Of a stretch of DNA of 64,000 nucleotides, positions 1-10,551 are shown one piece after another. The DNA is taken from positions 1,984,001 to 2,048,000 of the forward strand of contig CM082588.2 in NCBI GenBank assembly GCA_040954595.2, in the 5' to 3' direction. Source of the stretch: Balanoglossus misakiensis (taxonomy: Eukaryota; Hemichordata). The position numbers were made by a program, and so were the translations under genes. Numbering within the stretch: position 1 is the stretch's first letter; every line of letters starts with the position of its first letter. The notes beneath the pieces were generated by a model, which was not told the origin of the DNA, ran no database searches, and saw only the letters and a list, made by a program, of their open reading frames with translations.

Positions 1-3000
1 CATTTTTTTCGAACTTAAAAAGTTAACGTTGTTTATTGTGTTGGTTGTTTACTGGTAGACTGGGTGTGTGGAAGGTTTTGATCCGAGAACATATACTAGA
101 AGTTGTACAAAAGAAGAAAAATTGTCTTTCCACTCGCATCTTAGATTGGTGGTCTGTGGCCCATAAAACACCTTGAGTAAAGATGCTTAGTGTGCTAGGA
201 GAATTTCAAATCCCTCGTCACTGCCAAAAATAGGCAGAAATGTTTCTCCCCTTTGTCTGACCGGAAAAGATTATCGAAGATTCCTCGTCCTCATTAGCAT
301 GCACAATATGCGACAGTCTCTTGTCTTCACGCCGGGTGTCTCATCAAAATTGTGCAAATCTCAGACAAGGCGATGAAAGGACGACAAGAGGATTTGCACT
401 AAGCCACAACCTGTCGTTCCCAGAGCTAATCTGCCTTGACCACAAGATGATAACAGTAATGGTGTTGTTGTCACACCAGCCCCAGCGCAAACGGCACCCC
501 ATTTCGGAAACAGCCTACCCTCCTCTCCCCCCTCTTCTCTCTTTCTGTCTGTCTCTCTCAGTTGAACCCCAAAAACCAGTGGTGCTATGCTGTGTTGTGC
601 AACCCAAGGCTACACACAGATTTTGTCACTTTATGTGGGTCATCCTTATATAATATATTTGCTTTACTGGTTTTTGATCCTGTCGCGACATTCCAAAGGA
701 TCTTGTAGGGCAATTGTGACTGTGGTTTTGATATATTTTATGAGCCTCAGGTGTGTCTAGCAAACATGAAAACTGCATCAGCCATCATAAACACGAATAA
801 AACGTGTTAATGCGATGATATGACGATTTGATACCACCCTCAGACAAGTAAACTATGAGAACAACTTCAGGCATTCACCTTAAAGATGTTTTTATTGATT
901 TTTTGCCAGTTTTCAATACGTCCAGAAATGTTGGTTTCTGGAAAACAACAGATGTATCAGCCCCCGAGTTTCTCCTTTACTCAAAATATTGACATTTCGT
1001 CGAGAAGTGTGGCTTTCGGTGTGGTTGTTTACGAGTTAAAACGGCTCTAGATTTGCCGCAAGCGCTCGCGAGATTCCCCTCTCCTTAAAGTCGCTTACAT
1101 AACCTGTTTGCGCCCCCGAAAAATCCGTCGTTTGCCGGACATTCCTCACACCAGCTCACACCGGTGATATCGATGTTAAACACCGAGTCTAGACTCTCTC
1201 GAGGTCGGTTGTATTATATTTCAAATACATGTTATATTTCCATGTACGAGCTACTCAAATCAACATGATACCCTGTCGGGGAAAGTGGCTCTCGATTAGA
1301 TCCATTGTGGCGAGAAACAATGGGACCGGTAAAACTGGTACACCGTGGACAGTCAGGCTGGTCTTTATGGAGGTGACAATTACAAGCCAAGGGTTTTTAA
1401 GCCGGAGAAGACACTCTTCGCAACAAAGACATGGACATCGAAAAAAACATTGCGTCCACCCCACCACTAATTAGGAGATTGCACGTCGTGTACTAGATGG
1501 AGGGGAACAATGGTATCACGCCTAAATACGGTGATATCACAAAACGAAATCAATATCGTATTATTTCATATAATGAATGTGACATTTGCGAGTATTGCCC
1601 CCACCAAAAAAATAACAGCGGATCTGAATTTCCAGTTGAAGAACCTGGGTCATGGGAAATAAAGCTTTAACACACACGTATCTCTGATTTCACATATTTG
1701 GTTGAAAGTGTTCCTGGTCACTACATACATGCTGCGCTATCCTGTCTCGACCGAATCCACACCTCGGAAATTGTACGAGTAACACAAGTCAATCCCGCGT
1801 AACCCTTCATCCGATATCGCGATATTCACAAAATTTACTGTGGGAAAATACGAAAAAAGGAAAACCTCAGTCTTTTCGGGCGGAAAGTTCTTTCCTGGGT
1901 ATTACCAATTCTCACGTAACAGTTAGCGCACCAGACATGTATCATACATGTTGTGGGCGGTGAATTTGCATATGTTTTGGCCTGTACGTCTAAAATAATA
2001 TCTCTTTTTCACTATGGATTCTTCATTGTCTTGTCTGGTCTCAATTGAAAACGATTGTTATAGAACCGCCAGAAGAAACAAAGCATTTGCCTGTTATATA
2101 GCGGGTAATAAAAAATGTAACGATTCTTGCTGAATAAATTTGATGATTATAAACCGAAACAAAAAATGAGGAATTTTCTAAAGCACCGCAAAGGCAACCA
2201 TTAACCTTTCATGGAAACATGCTGGCGTTTACAACGGGCCTTTTCGATTCCCGTGAGGTCAGAATTTTAATGTCACTTTTTATGGGGAATTGAAGAGGTC
2301 TGATGGTCACTTGGGGTGGCTTACTCTTTGAATTTCTCCGCTCGTTGTTAAAGTCGTAACAAAGTCGTTAACTGCAAACCAAAGACGCTGGAAATGACGC
2401 ACCCTCTTACGGCCTACATTGAAGGTTCAATACAAAGAGCGGCATTGATGTTCGGCTCTCGAAAAACGAAAGCGACAATGGATTTTATTTATTTTTCATT
2501 CGGTTCTTCTTTGTTTTACACCGGCGGAACATCACCTTGTTTCGGAATGAACTTTGCCAGGTGTGCGGCAGACAATCTAAGTCAACAAACATGTCAACAG
2601 ACAACCTGATTTAGCCTGTGCTAACAATCATCACTTTTGTTGCACCGCGCGGCTTTTTTGTTAATCCAATGTTGCTTCGGAGTACGGCCCTTGCAGGCAA
2701 TTTTTTTTTCTGACCCTCTCTTCCGTACCCATCCCTTTGAGAATTCTCTGTTATGTCTCCGACAAGTGGGCTTCCCGTCCCCCTTCGAGGCAGCTTTAGC
2801 TCTCCTTGACGCGGCGGCACTCTTTTGATCGAAGCCGATGGTCTAACATGACGTGTTCTGGACCAGATGTCTCGATATCGACTGACCACTTCTCAGAACA
2901 ACACGCACTTTAGGCCCAGAACTTGACCATCTAATCAACACCTGCTTGAGATATTCACTGATTGAAGATCACTCAACACCTTTTATTTTCATAGTTTATT

Positions 3001-6000
3001 CCCTAGTCTTAACACTTTCCTATTGTCTGACAGAACAGGAAACAGCTCTCCGCGAGCAACACAAGTGATTACGAACAGACTAATTACGTCGATTGTTTTC
3101 GTTTTTTTTCAACACATAACCAACAAAGCGAAAAAATAGAGGCACAGTTGTAATGTTGAGTATTATTCGGCCTGCCACCCGCGGTGGTCACCACCAAAAA
3201 TGTGGCGATGCAGCTACAAATATTTGAGGTTGCATTGTCTTTAATTCACAAGATAATGGATTACCAGGAAGATAGCCATGGGAATAACGCAACGTGCACG
3301 ACAGCGGGATCTTTTGTCTGCACGGACGAAGGTGTCGACACGCCGCACAGCAAGTACTTGCTAATTCTGCCAAACTACAACAAAATTGCAGATCAAGACA
3401 ATCCGAAAGAAAAACACGCCCGTAAAACAAAACCGATCGATGGAAAATTACATGTACAGCCTAAAAATAAAGATGGCGTCACTTTTGCGCCAGCTGTTGT
3501 CAGCACACGGCGAATCTTAGCGCTTCTCCGCAAGGAATGTTACACTTTCCTTTTCTTCGTATGGGATTTTTTCCACCTGTGGGATTTCATTTGTGTTGGA
3601 ATTACTGTTCAATGGCACCGGACAATTATTTCTGCCCATGCGATTCATGACCCTGATCGAAGTGGCGGTTTTCTCCCGACATGTTCGAGCACATTTTGTC
3701 ATGCCAAATTAAATTCGATTTCCAACAAGAATGCAGCTATGTTTCTTCCCATGATAAGACTCCAAGCAGAGCTCGTTGAAAAATGATAAACTGTGTGGCC
3801 AACGAAAGGTGGAAAAAATAACACCAACCCGTTTATTAAATTATGACGTGAGAGGAATAAATTCCAACACCTTCCGAAGATATCATAAATAGCTCAATAT
3901 ACCCGCCATTTCTGTTGGACAAACATCCTGGCTTTGTCGGCATCTCCTGTGCTTGTAAAACCGAAATAAAACCTGTAAAATGAAGAATAACCGAACCTCC
4001 AAATCAGAATCATCTCCCCACCCCGACAGAGAAAACACTCAGTAGTTTCCTCCATCATGATTGCCCCCAGAGCTTTTACTCTGTGACACAAAAAACACAG
4101 ATCAGTAAATCTCACTGAACCGATATCGGAGATAAATAATTTATGGTCGGAGCTAGCTACTATTCCATCGATTGGTTGTGCTATATTTATTTTGCAGCGA
4201 TTCATGTCATAAACTAATTATTTGCTAATTTAAAGCAACTTTAATTATCTATAATTAAGAGTGTTGTTCTACTATACTCATTCCATTGAAATTCCAAGTA
4301 GCCGCATCAATGCGCCGTGACAAGCTAGAGCGGCTGTCTTTGAAATGGGTCAAACGATTCCCCTGGTTATCACGATAATATTTGTCACGTGACATTTTAT
4401 TGGGTGGATCAGTCAGGTGAGTTGGCGGTTGCTTGACACAACATAGGGAATAAATATTACCAATATGAATTGGAATCATATACATATGTATATATGAATT
4501 ATCAAACCGTTTGTTGTACGTGTTCACCTATCGAACAAATACATGTACGTCACGGTTGTCTACTGTGCCACGCTTCTTCGCACAAAACTAGCTCAGTACA
4601 TTCGGCAATATGTCATAAGCACTTCAAATGTTGGGTTTATTTTGGACTGCAGCTACCCATATGTTTTTTATAATGTTTTGACGTTTTAATTACAGTCAGG
4701 AGTGTGTCCTGATGGAACACGTGTGGCACCGAAATGACACGGAATTAAACAGTGTTGAGAAGCGGCGTTTGAAGACATATGTTTTTCACAGCTGACCCTT
4801 TGTTTCCGTGCATAGACAAATTATAAAGATCTATTGTTTATATATATAGAAATATCATAAATATGGACCTTTGAATATAATAGGGGGTAACTATTTATAT
4901 GTTTATATTTATTGAAACTCCACAAAGACAGTCTATAATAAGGATGCCTTCAGAACCATTCCCGATGTAAACTGATCCCTACATGTAATAATCATTCGTC
5001 AACGCATGTCCCAGTAGACACAGCAACATAAAGGCTTCTTAAGTTCTGGCAACTTTAATTTAAAAGAAAATGAGAACAAAGTAATTCAGGGTTCTCGTAT
5101 TACATCTGAACCTATATAAAGTGCAGCAAATTCTTTGTTAATCACTGAAATATTTACTGGTTAATCCATTTGATTTCAGTAAAGCTATATGCGCGCTTTT
5201 AATTAACAACAACCTGTTAATAAATGCAATCTATATACACTATGTGTTGTATTCACAGTAAAATTGACGGCGTTAGCAAAACTATTTAATCTTAAAATCG
5301 TTAAATTTACTACCGATTTCACACGTGCTTTTGCGAATTATCTAAATGTGTTCGCAGATCCTAGTGCTAAACCCATTGTATACGACCGTATTGACGCCCA
5401 AAGACGACTATAATACATATCGCGCGTTTGAGGACCACAATGCAAAAAATGATTAACAGACCACCGATCACACCAACCCATTGTGAAACAAGTAGCCAGC
5501 TCGTACACATGAATATATCGGACACATTTTTCACGTCTCTCCGTTCCAAACAACAAACAGAACGGTTTAGTTAAATCCTCGATCGCAGGACTAATTCATC
5601 ATAGTTTGACCGTTTGAATATTCATATTCGTGAGAGCCCTTGTAATTTTGTCAGTGGGCTTTTAAACAATCTCGTTGAACAAGTGTGAAAAGCTCGCCTG
5701 GGGCTGTCTTCGCCTTTGAATGGTTTTTCTGTCATGAATTATACATTTTCGTGTTTAAATAGTTTTGAAATTTTGAGACACATCCGTGTTGTATACACAT
5801 AACGATATTTTTTATTCCCTTGGTTTTACTTGGCAACAAGTACATAGGGCCTATTCACGTGGCATTGACATACATTTCAGTTAACGAGAAAGTCGAACCG
5901 AAAATAACCCTATCAAGGACATCACATTGGCCGCAATGAAAGCACCATCATTAATATACGTACTATAAATAAAGGGAGTGCATCTGCAAGGGAGGGCGGT

Positions 6001-8642
6001 TCAGTGTGTCGTCGTCTGACAATTTATGAGATTCAATTCACATTATCACTTTGCGCATCTACATGCCTGATTTGCATATTTCATTACTCAAAGGCTGGTG
6101 CATTTTGCCGCATTTTGCTAAAAAAAGCATAACCTCAATACTGCGGGTGATTGAGTGTACAATTGTAATTAAGATATGATATTGTTTTGTGATGGAAACG
6201 TTTTTAAACGACATTAGCGAAATTTCGATTCTGCATTTAACCATCTATGTTTTCGTTACGACTCAATCGTGGCACTGGGGTCTGGAAATTTGAAACGATG
6301 CCATTCGAAAATTCGAACCGGTTGAGCACGTGATTTCTAATAGCATTACTCATCTTTCGCGTTGCCATGGGGATGATAACATGAATAAATAATATATTTT
6401 TCTCTTTCTTTTGTTAGATGTCATCCGAAGAGATTAAAACTGCTCTTCGATTAATACTGAGTCTCATCGTTTTTGTTGAATGGCCTGGCGTGTATTTGCC
6501 TGTTGTTGTGGAAATCCAAAATTTATCGATCGTCGGCGATGGTGAGCCGTTGTCAGTGTCTCGCCAGAATATATTTGCGTCACGGTTTGTGCGATTTTGT
6601 GCCCTTCGCTGCATTTTTCATGAACAACTCTGACATTTTGCCATTCACGAAAATATCGCTTTAATATCCCGCAAATGTCCCTTTATTCTTTACATACTGC
6701 GAAGGTGACCCAGGGTCATTCAGTCTCTGCCTTGTAAGTTAAATGGTATCCCAGTAAAAGAATACGACCACAGAATGACAGTACGATATATTTTGCACCG
6801 AACCCGCAAAAATGACTTAATTTTCATCGCACTGTTCGTCAATTTGCATATTGCCCGCGGCGCTCGGCAGCTGCAACCTAATTGCGCATTCTGCCAGCCC
6901 ATCCGGCGTTTCAAAATCCTCAATAAATCACCTCACGTCAAACGGTCGCCATTGGTGACTCTGCAGAACTCCGGCGGAAATGCAAGCTCACCGGCGCAGC
7001 GCTGCTAGACACAACACGACCACCAAACCATGAAAAATTCAATATATTCATATCCCGAATATAAAATATACAATTTATTATTTCGAATTATCAATTGCTT
7101 TATTCAATTATTTATTCATGATGGGAAACCTGGTTGTTCTAAATGCATGGGACTTTTTGAAAAACACTGTTTACTTAACGGTGCCGCTGTCATGTCTATA
7201 AAACAAATCTGCTCCATTATTCTTCGGGGCTGAAATCCCCACAATAGCCTTCATAAGTAGTTCTGAAGTGACTCAAGAGACTTAGGCCGGGTCAAAGGTC
7301 AGATTTGATTCATGCTTTGTATCTCTCGTCACGGCCTGGTGCGTGCAAGTCTGGCGCTATAGCGGCTATCCTGTTTCCAGTTTCAACTTTTGGTGTAAAT
7401 GGTTCGGACGATTTAACGTTTACAAAAGGCAAATGCAAGGTCAAAGTCATAAGAACACTCATGAGTTGTTCACAAAATGGCCTGAATCCATACCCCTACA
7501 CCTACAGTATGTGGCGCTCGTTAAAATAACAATAAGCATAATGTTCGCATTAATACTACCTGCTAGTTTTACCATAGCAATTTAAATAATACTAAAAAAG
7601 AATTTAACCCGTGCCTTTTTTACTTAACATTGAAAGTCAGTGATGGCGATGAGTTTGTTGAGAGAAGAGATGTTTAGCTCATCACTGTCGCTTTGTAATA
7701 CGAAGGATGAAACAAAGATGGCTGAGCTATTACTGATGCGGAATGCGCGACGCGAAATTAAGAAAATCATCATGTTGAGTGCAAATGAAATGCGCAGGGG
7801 CGGTGTCCTTATTAATGAAATTTGCATTGGTTCTGGTGAAGGCACATCACGTGACATTTGCTGGGAAAGGTCGAAGGGGCACCTGACAGGAACTGTACAT
7901 GACACGAGGATAGCGTGTTTGGTCTCTTGGTATACGGCACTCGATATCTCATCCCGGAGGATGATGAGTTCGAGACATGGTCAAGGCCGCCATGTGCCTC
8001 GGAGCCAGGCATTTACCCTTGAGCCACAGATTTATCTCTCAATGCTTCTCTCCTACCCTGGAGTGACGGATGGGATAAAATGCCATTTTCCTCTTTCGAG
8101 TCGCATTTTAGTGTCAAAGCACTGCATTGTCGTTTACACAAATCATTCAACCGGAACACTTATCCACTTTCCAAGATGACACCAGAGGCTAGATTTATCT
8201 TGTAAGTGTACTTAAAACGCCGTTCCATCTTCTGCGACATCATTGCAAATTTCTCATGAGCATTACCTTTAACAACAGTCAAATACTACTATTATCCTCC
8301 TGCAGTGTAGTTCGATGCCATTTTGCAAAGGTGAAGGTAGGGGGCGCTACATCCAAATCCAAAATCGAAATGAAGACTACAGAAGAGATATATTTTAATA
8401 GACAAACGCTGAGGGCGCATATTCAGCCGATCACCAAGGCAACGGGCACAGGCGAGGCAGGTGATCAGAATAAAAGAACGCAAAGCGTTGCTGAGCCATG
8501 ACAAGTCTGAGATACCAAAATTATGCTCGTTACTTGGTGAAATTGGCTCTCTACCAAATGTCTTATTAAGATCAGCACCCATGCGAACCTCACAACAAAA
8601 ACTGCCTGCCTTATATTATTGTAAAGCTATGCATTGGGGACG
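1..8642. other. Non-coding region upstream of the Ig receptor pair
   Basis: I see no gene here that I can support. The longest open frames (around 3184-3786 and 7640-8179, plus strand) lack recognisable domains, have ordinary non-coding composition and show no convincing exon structure. The DNA is mostly AT-rich and unique, with some GC-richer patches such as 6850-7010. A possible tRNA-derived SINE remnant near 7966-8026 is listed separately. Distal regulatory elements may be present but cannot be recognised from one sequence. Confidence 0.6.
7966..8026 (-). repeat. Possible tRNA-derived SINE fragment
   Basis: Read on the minus strand, 8026-8016 gives TGGCTCAAGGG, which resembles a pol III A box. 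About 50 bases downstream, 7976-7966 gives GTCTCGAACTC, which resembles a B box. The spacing is close to that in tRNA genes and tRNA-derived SINEs. I cannot fold a complete cloverleaf, see no flanking target-site duplication and find no second copy in the window. A chance match is quite possible. Confidence 0.25.
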
Positions 8643-8738
8643 GCGAAAGTGACCCCTTTGTTCATAGTAGTCTGAAGGGTCGATGATCCCGGAAGGAGAA
8701 ACAAGGACAACTTGTTCTCCATTTTGGATATATCAGAC
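8643..8738 (+). repeat. 5' flank shared with the second Ig receptor gene (copy 1)
   Basis: This leader region before the first receptor gene shares several ordered blocks with 10404-10551 before the second. They are GCGAAAGTGAC at 8643, GATGATCCCGGAAG just downstream, and CTTGTTCTCCATTTTGGAT immediately before the start codon. Order and spacing are broadly kept, with extra sequence in the second copy. The tandem duplication therefore included the 5' leader and probably the core promoter, so the genes may be co-regulated. Confidence 0.75.
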
Positions 8739-9752
8739 ATGGCTCGTGTGAGGTGGTTTTTGATATCAGTGCTGTGTCTGTTGTCAGCTTCTCGGCCATT
8801 GGCTGCCAGTGGTGATTACCTTAACTGCTCAACATCTGCTGACGATAGGTCTTTGCAAGAAGGAGACACTATCAACCTTTCTTGCCAAAGCCAAGGCGGA
8901 GAGCCAAAAGCGGACCTGACATGGCTGATTGGGGGTCTGGGATTGTCCTCTGTAAGGTCAAACTTCTCCAACACAATAACCACCGAGATCGTACTATCAC
9001 GAAGTCACAATGGCGCGTTGTTTGTTTGTACTGCGACCAGCCCTGCGATGCCAATCCCTCGAGACTGCAGAGTTGGACCCCTGAACGTTCAATACACACC
9101 GAAGGTGACCGTGACACCACAAATTGTCAATGTCAGTTTGGGGGAGGGTGCGTTGTTCACCTGCGCCGTCGACGCCAATCCGATGCCTCGGCTTGATCAA
9201 GTAAACTGGATCATTGACCAGGAAAAGCGTGATAGTGGAAATTATAACGAGACAGTTATAAACAACACAGTTTACCAGATATTTGTGATGCCAGTTACAG
9301 TCGACCTTAACAACGCTAAGGTTGTCTGCAATGTTACCAATTATATCGGCTGGGATTCAGACTATGGACTAATATCTGTGCTTTCTAACAATACAAACGA
9401 GTCTGAGATTCCTCAATGGACGACCATTATTATGTGGGTTGCAACGGTTGTTATGATTTGCATCGTCAGTGCACTAGAGTTTTACTGTATCAGGAAGTGC
9501 TACAGATCATACAAGTTAAGAAAAGCCCGCAGACTTAACGCGAAAATGAAAAGCGAGACCGATGCCCTTCGTAATGAAAGTGGGTCGAAATTTAGCGATT
9601 TTGCAAACCTTGATACAGAACACGACCCACCAGCATCAACACAACTGGATGAGACACAGAAGGACGGTTGGGAAACTGATTCTCCAGGCACAGAGGGCGA
9701 TGTACCATTGACGACCATAGAAACGCACCGTAATGAATCTGGCGAGGACTGA
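8739..9752 (+). CDS. Short-tailed two-Ig-domain membrane receptor (tandem paralogue A)
   Basis: The product is a predicted 337-residue type I membrane protein encoded without introns. The ATG at 8739 opens a hydrophobic signal peptide (about residues 1-24, ending AAS). Two C2-like Ig domains follow, with cysteine pairs C49/C97 and C142/C197 and several N-glycosylation sequons. The transmembrane segment lies at about 228-250 and carries a Glu (E247) near its inner edge. The cytoplasmic tail is about 85 residues. It is the close paralogue of the gene at 10552 but lacks that protein's N-terminal V-like Ig domain and most of its tail. Two tail tyrosines of the partner are replaced here (KFYDFAN is KFSDFAN; HHYETVEE is HRNESGED), and the stop follows directly. 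The only cytoplasmic tyrosines left are juxtamembrane (about 255 and 258). The ectodomain suggests cell-surface recognition; the ligand is unknown. An AATAAA lies at 9866. Confidence 0.85.
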   Translation: MARVRWFLISVLCLLSASRPLAASGDYLNCSTSADDRSLQEGDTINLSCQSQGGEPKADLTWLIGGLGLSSVRSNFSNTITTEIVLSRSHNGALFVCTATSPAMPIPRDCRVGPLNVQYTPKVTVTPQIVNVSLGEGALFTCAVDANPMPRLDQVNWIIDQEKRDSGNYNETVINNTVYQIFVMPVTVDLNNAKVVCNVTNYIGWDSDYGLISVLSNNTNESEIPQWTTIIMWVATVVMICIVSALEFYCIRKCYRSYKLRKARRLNAKMKSETDALRNESGSKFSDFANLDTEHDPPASTQLDETQKDGWETDSPGTEGDVPLTTIETHRNESGED

Positions 9753-10403
9753 GACACACAGTGATGTCAGACAGTGGGCCCACATACAGGAGGGGATTGT
9801 ATTTCTGTTATACAACTTGTAATTTGGTTGTTTTTTTACAATGCTTTGTATTGGGGGAATCGGGTAATAAACGTGGTGGTCCTTGAGGTATAATATAGGC
9901 TCGTGGAGTCCGACAACCACCGCATATACCGATTAACTGCGTCTGTTATTTGTCTAAAGTATATGTTTTTCTCGATGATGGGGCGATGATAGTTGTCTGT
10001 CCACAAATATAAACAAATTCACTTTACGTACGTGTTTTGATGTTTGGTGGCGCACTATATATCTTCCAACAGCGTCAGCGAAACTGGTGACAAATTTTCT
10101 AAAATTATGTTTCAACAGTATCGCCTGACAACGTAAAAGGAGTCCAGTTTCACTTTAGAGACGATAGATTGTTTCAGATTGGATTTCCCTGTCGGCTTCT
10201 CTTGTTGGATCGGTATACTATGGGACGCTTGGTGGAATCTTTAGATGTATACCAGGTCAGACACAGAAAAGAACATATCTTACCTCACGACAGTTTGGTC
10301 ATAAATAAGCGTCTGTAATTGTAAACCTCACAACAAAAGATATTTCAACCGTTTGCTTGCTTGCTTGACATATTATAAATCTTAAATCTATGAATTGAGG
10401 TCA
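9753..10403. other. 3' UTR and spacer between the two Ig receptor genes
   Basis: The first bases after the stop of gene A (about 9753-9790) still align with coding sequence of gene B (the block around GACAGTGGGC, B position about 11950). They are therefore former coding DNA turned into 3' UTR. Beyond the polyadenylation signal I see no feature until the duplicated leader begins at 10404. Confidence 0.6.
9866..9871 (+). promoter_or_regulatory. Putative polyadenylation signal of paralogue A
   Basis: AATAAA stands 114 bases after the stop codon of the short-tailed receptor gene. It is the first canonical hexamer downstream. Confidence 0.5.
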
Positions 10404-10551
10404 GCGAAAGTGACTTTCCGGTGCCCAGTTCACCAGTCGAAACCCAGAGTGGCCGGGGAGGCGATGATCCCGGAAGAAGAAGTAAAAAAGACGGCAGGTG
10501 GTTCTTTTATATTCTGTTCACTTGTTCTCCATTTTGGATTGTCTTGAAGAC
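10404..10551 (+). repeat. 5' flank shared with the first Ig receptor gene (copy 2)
   Basis: This is the counterpart of 8643-8738. It has GCGAAAGTGAC at 10404, GATGATCCCGGAAG further on, and CTTGTTCTCCATTTTGGAT shortly before the ATG at 10552. It carries about 50 bases more than copy 1, including a GA-rich insertion. Confidence 0.75.

Noticed and set aside
3184-3786. 200-codon open frame on the plus strand
   Set aside because: Its first codon is GTG, it has no recognisable domain or signal, and its composition resembles the surrounding non-coding DNA.
7640-8179. 179-codon open frame on the plus strand
   Set aside because: No domain, no membrane or signal segment, and it overlaps the possible SINE remnant. 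Chance is the best explanation.
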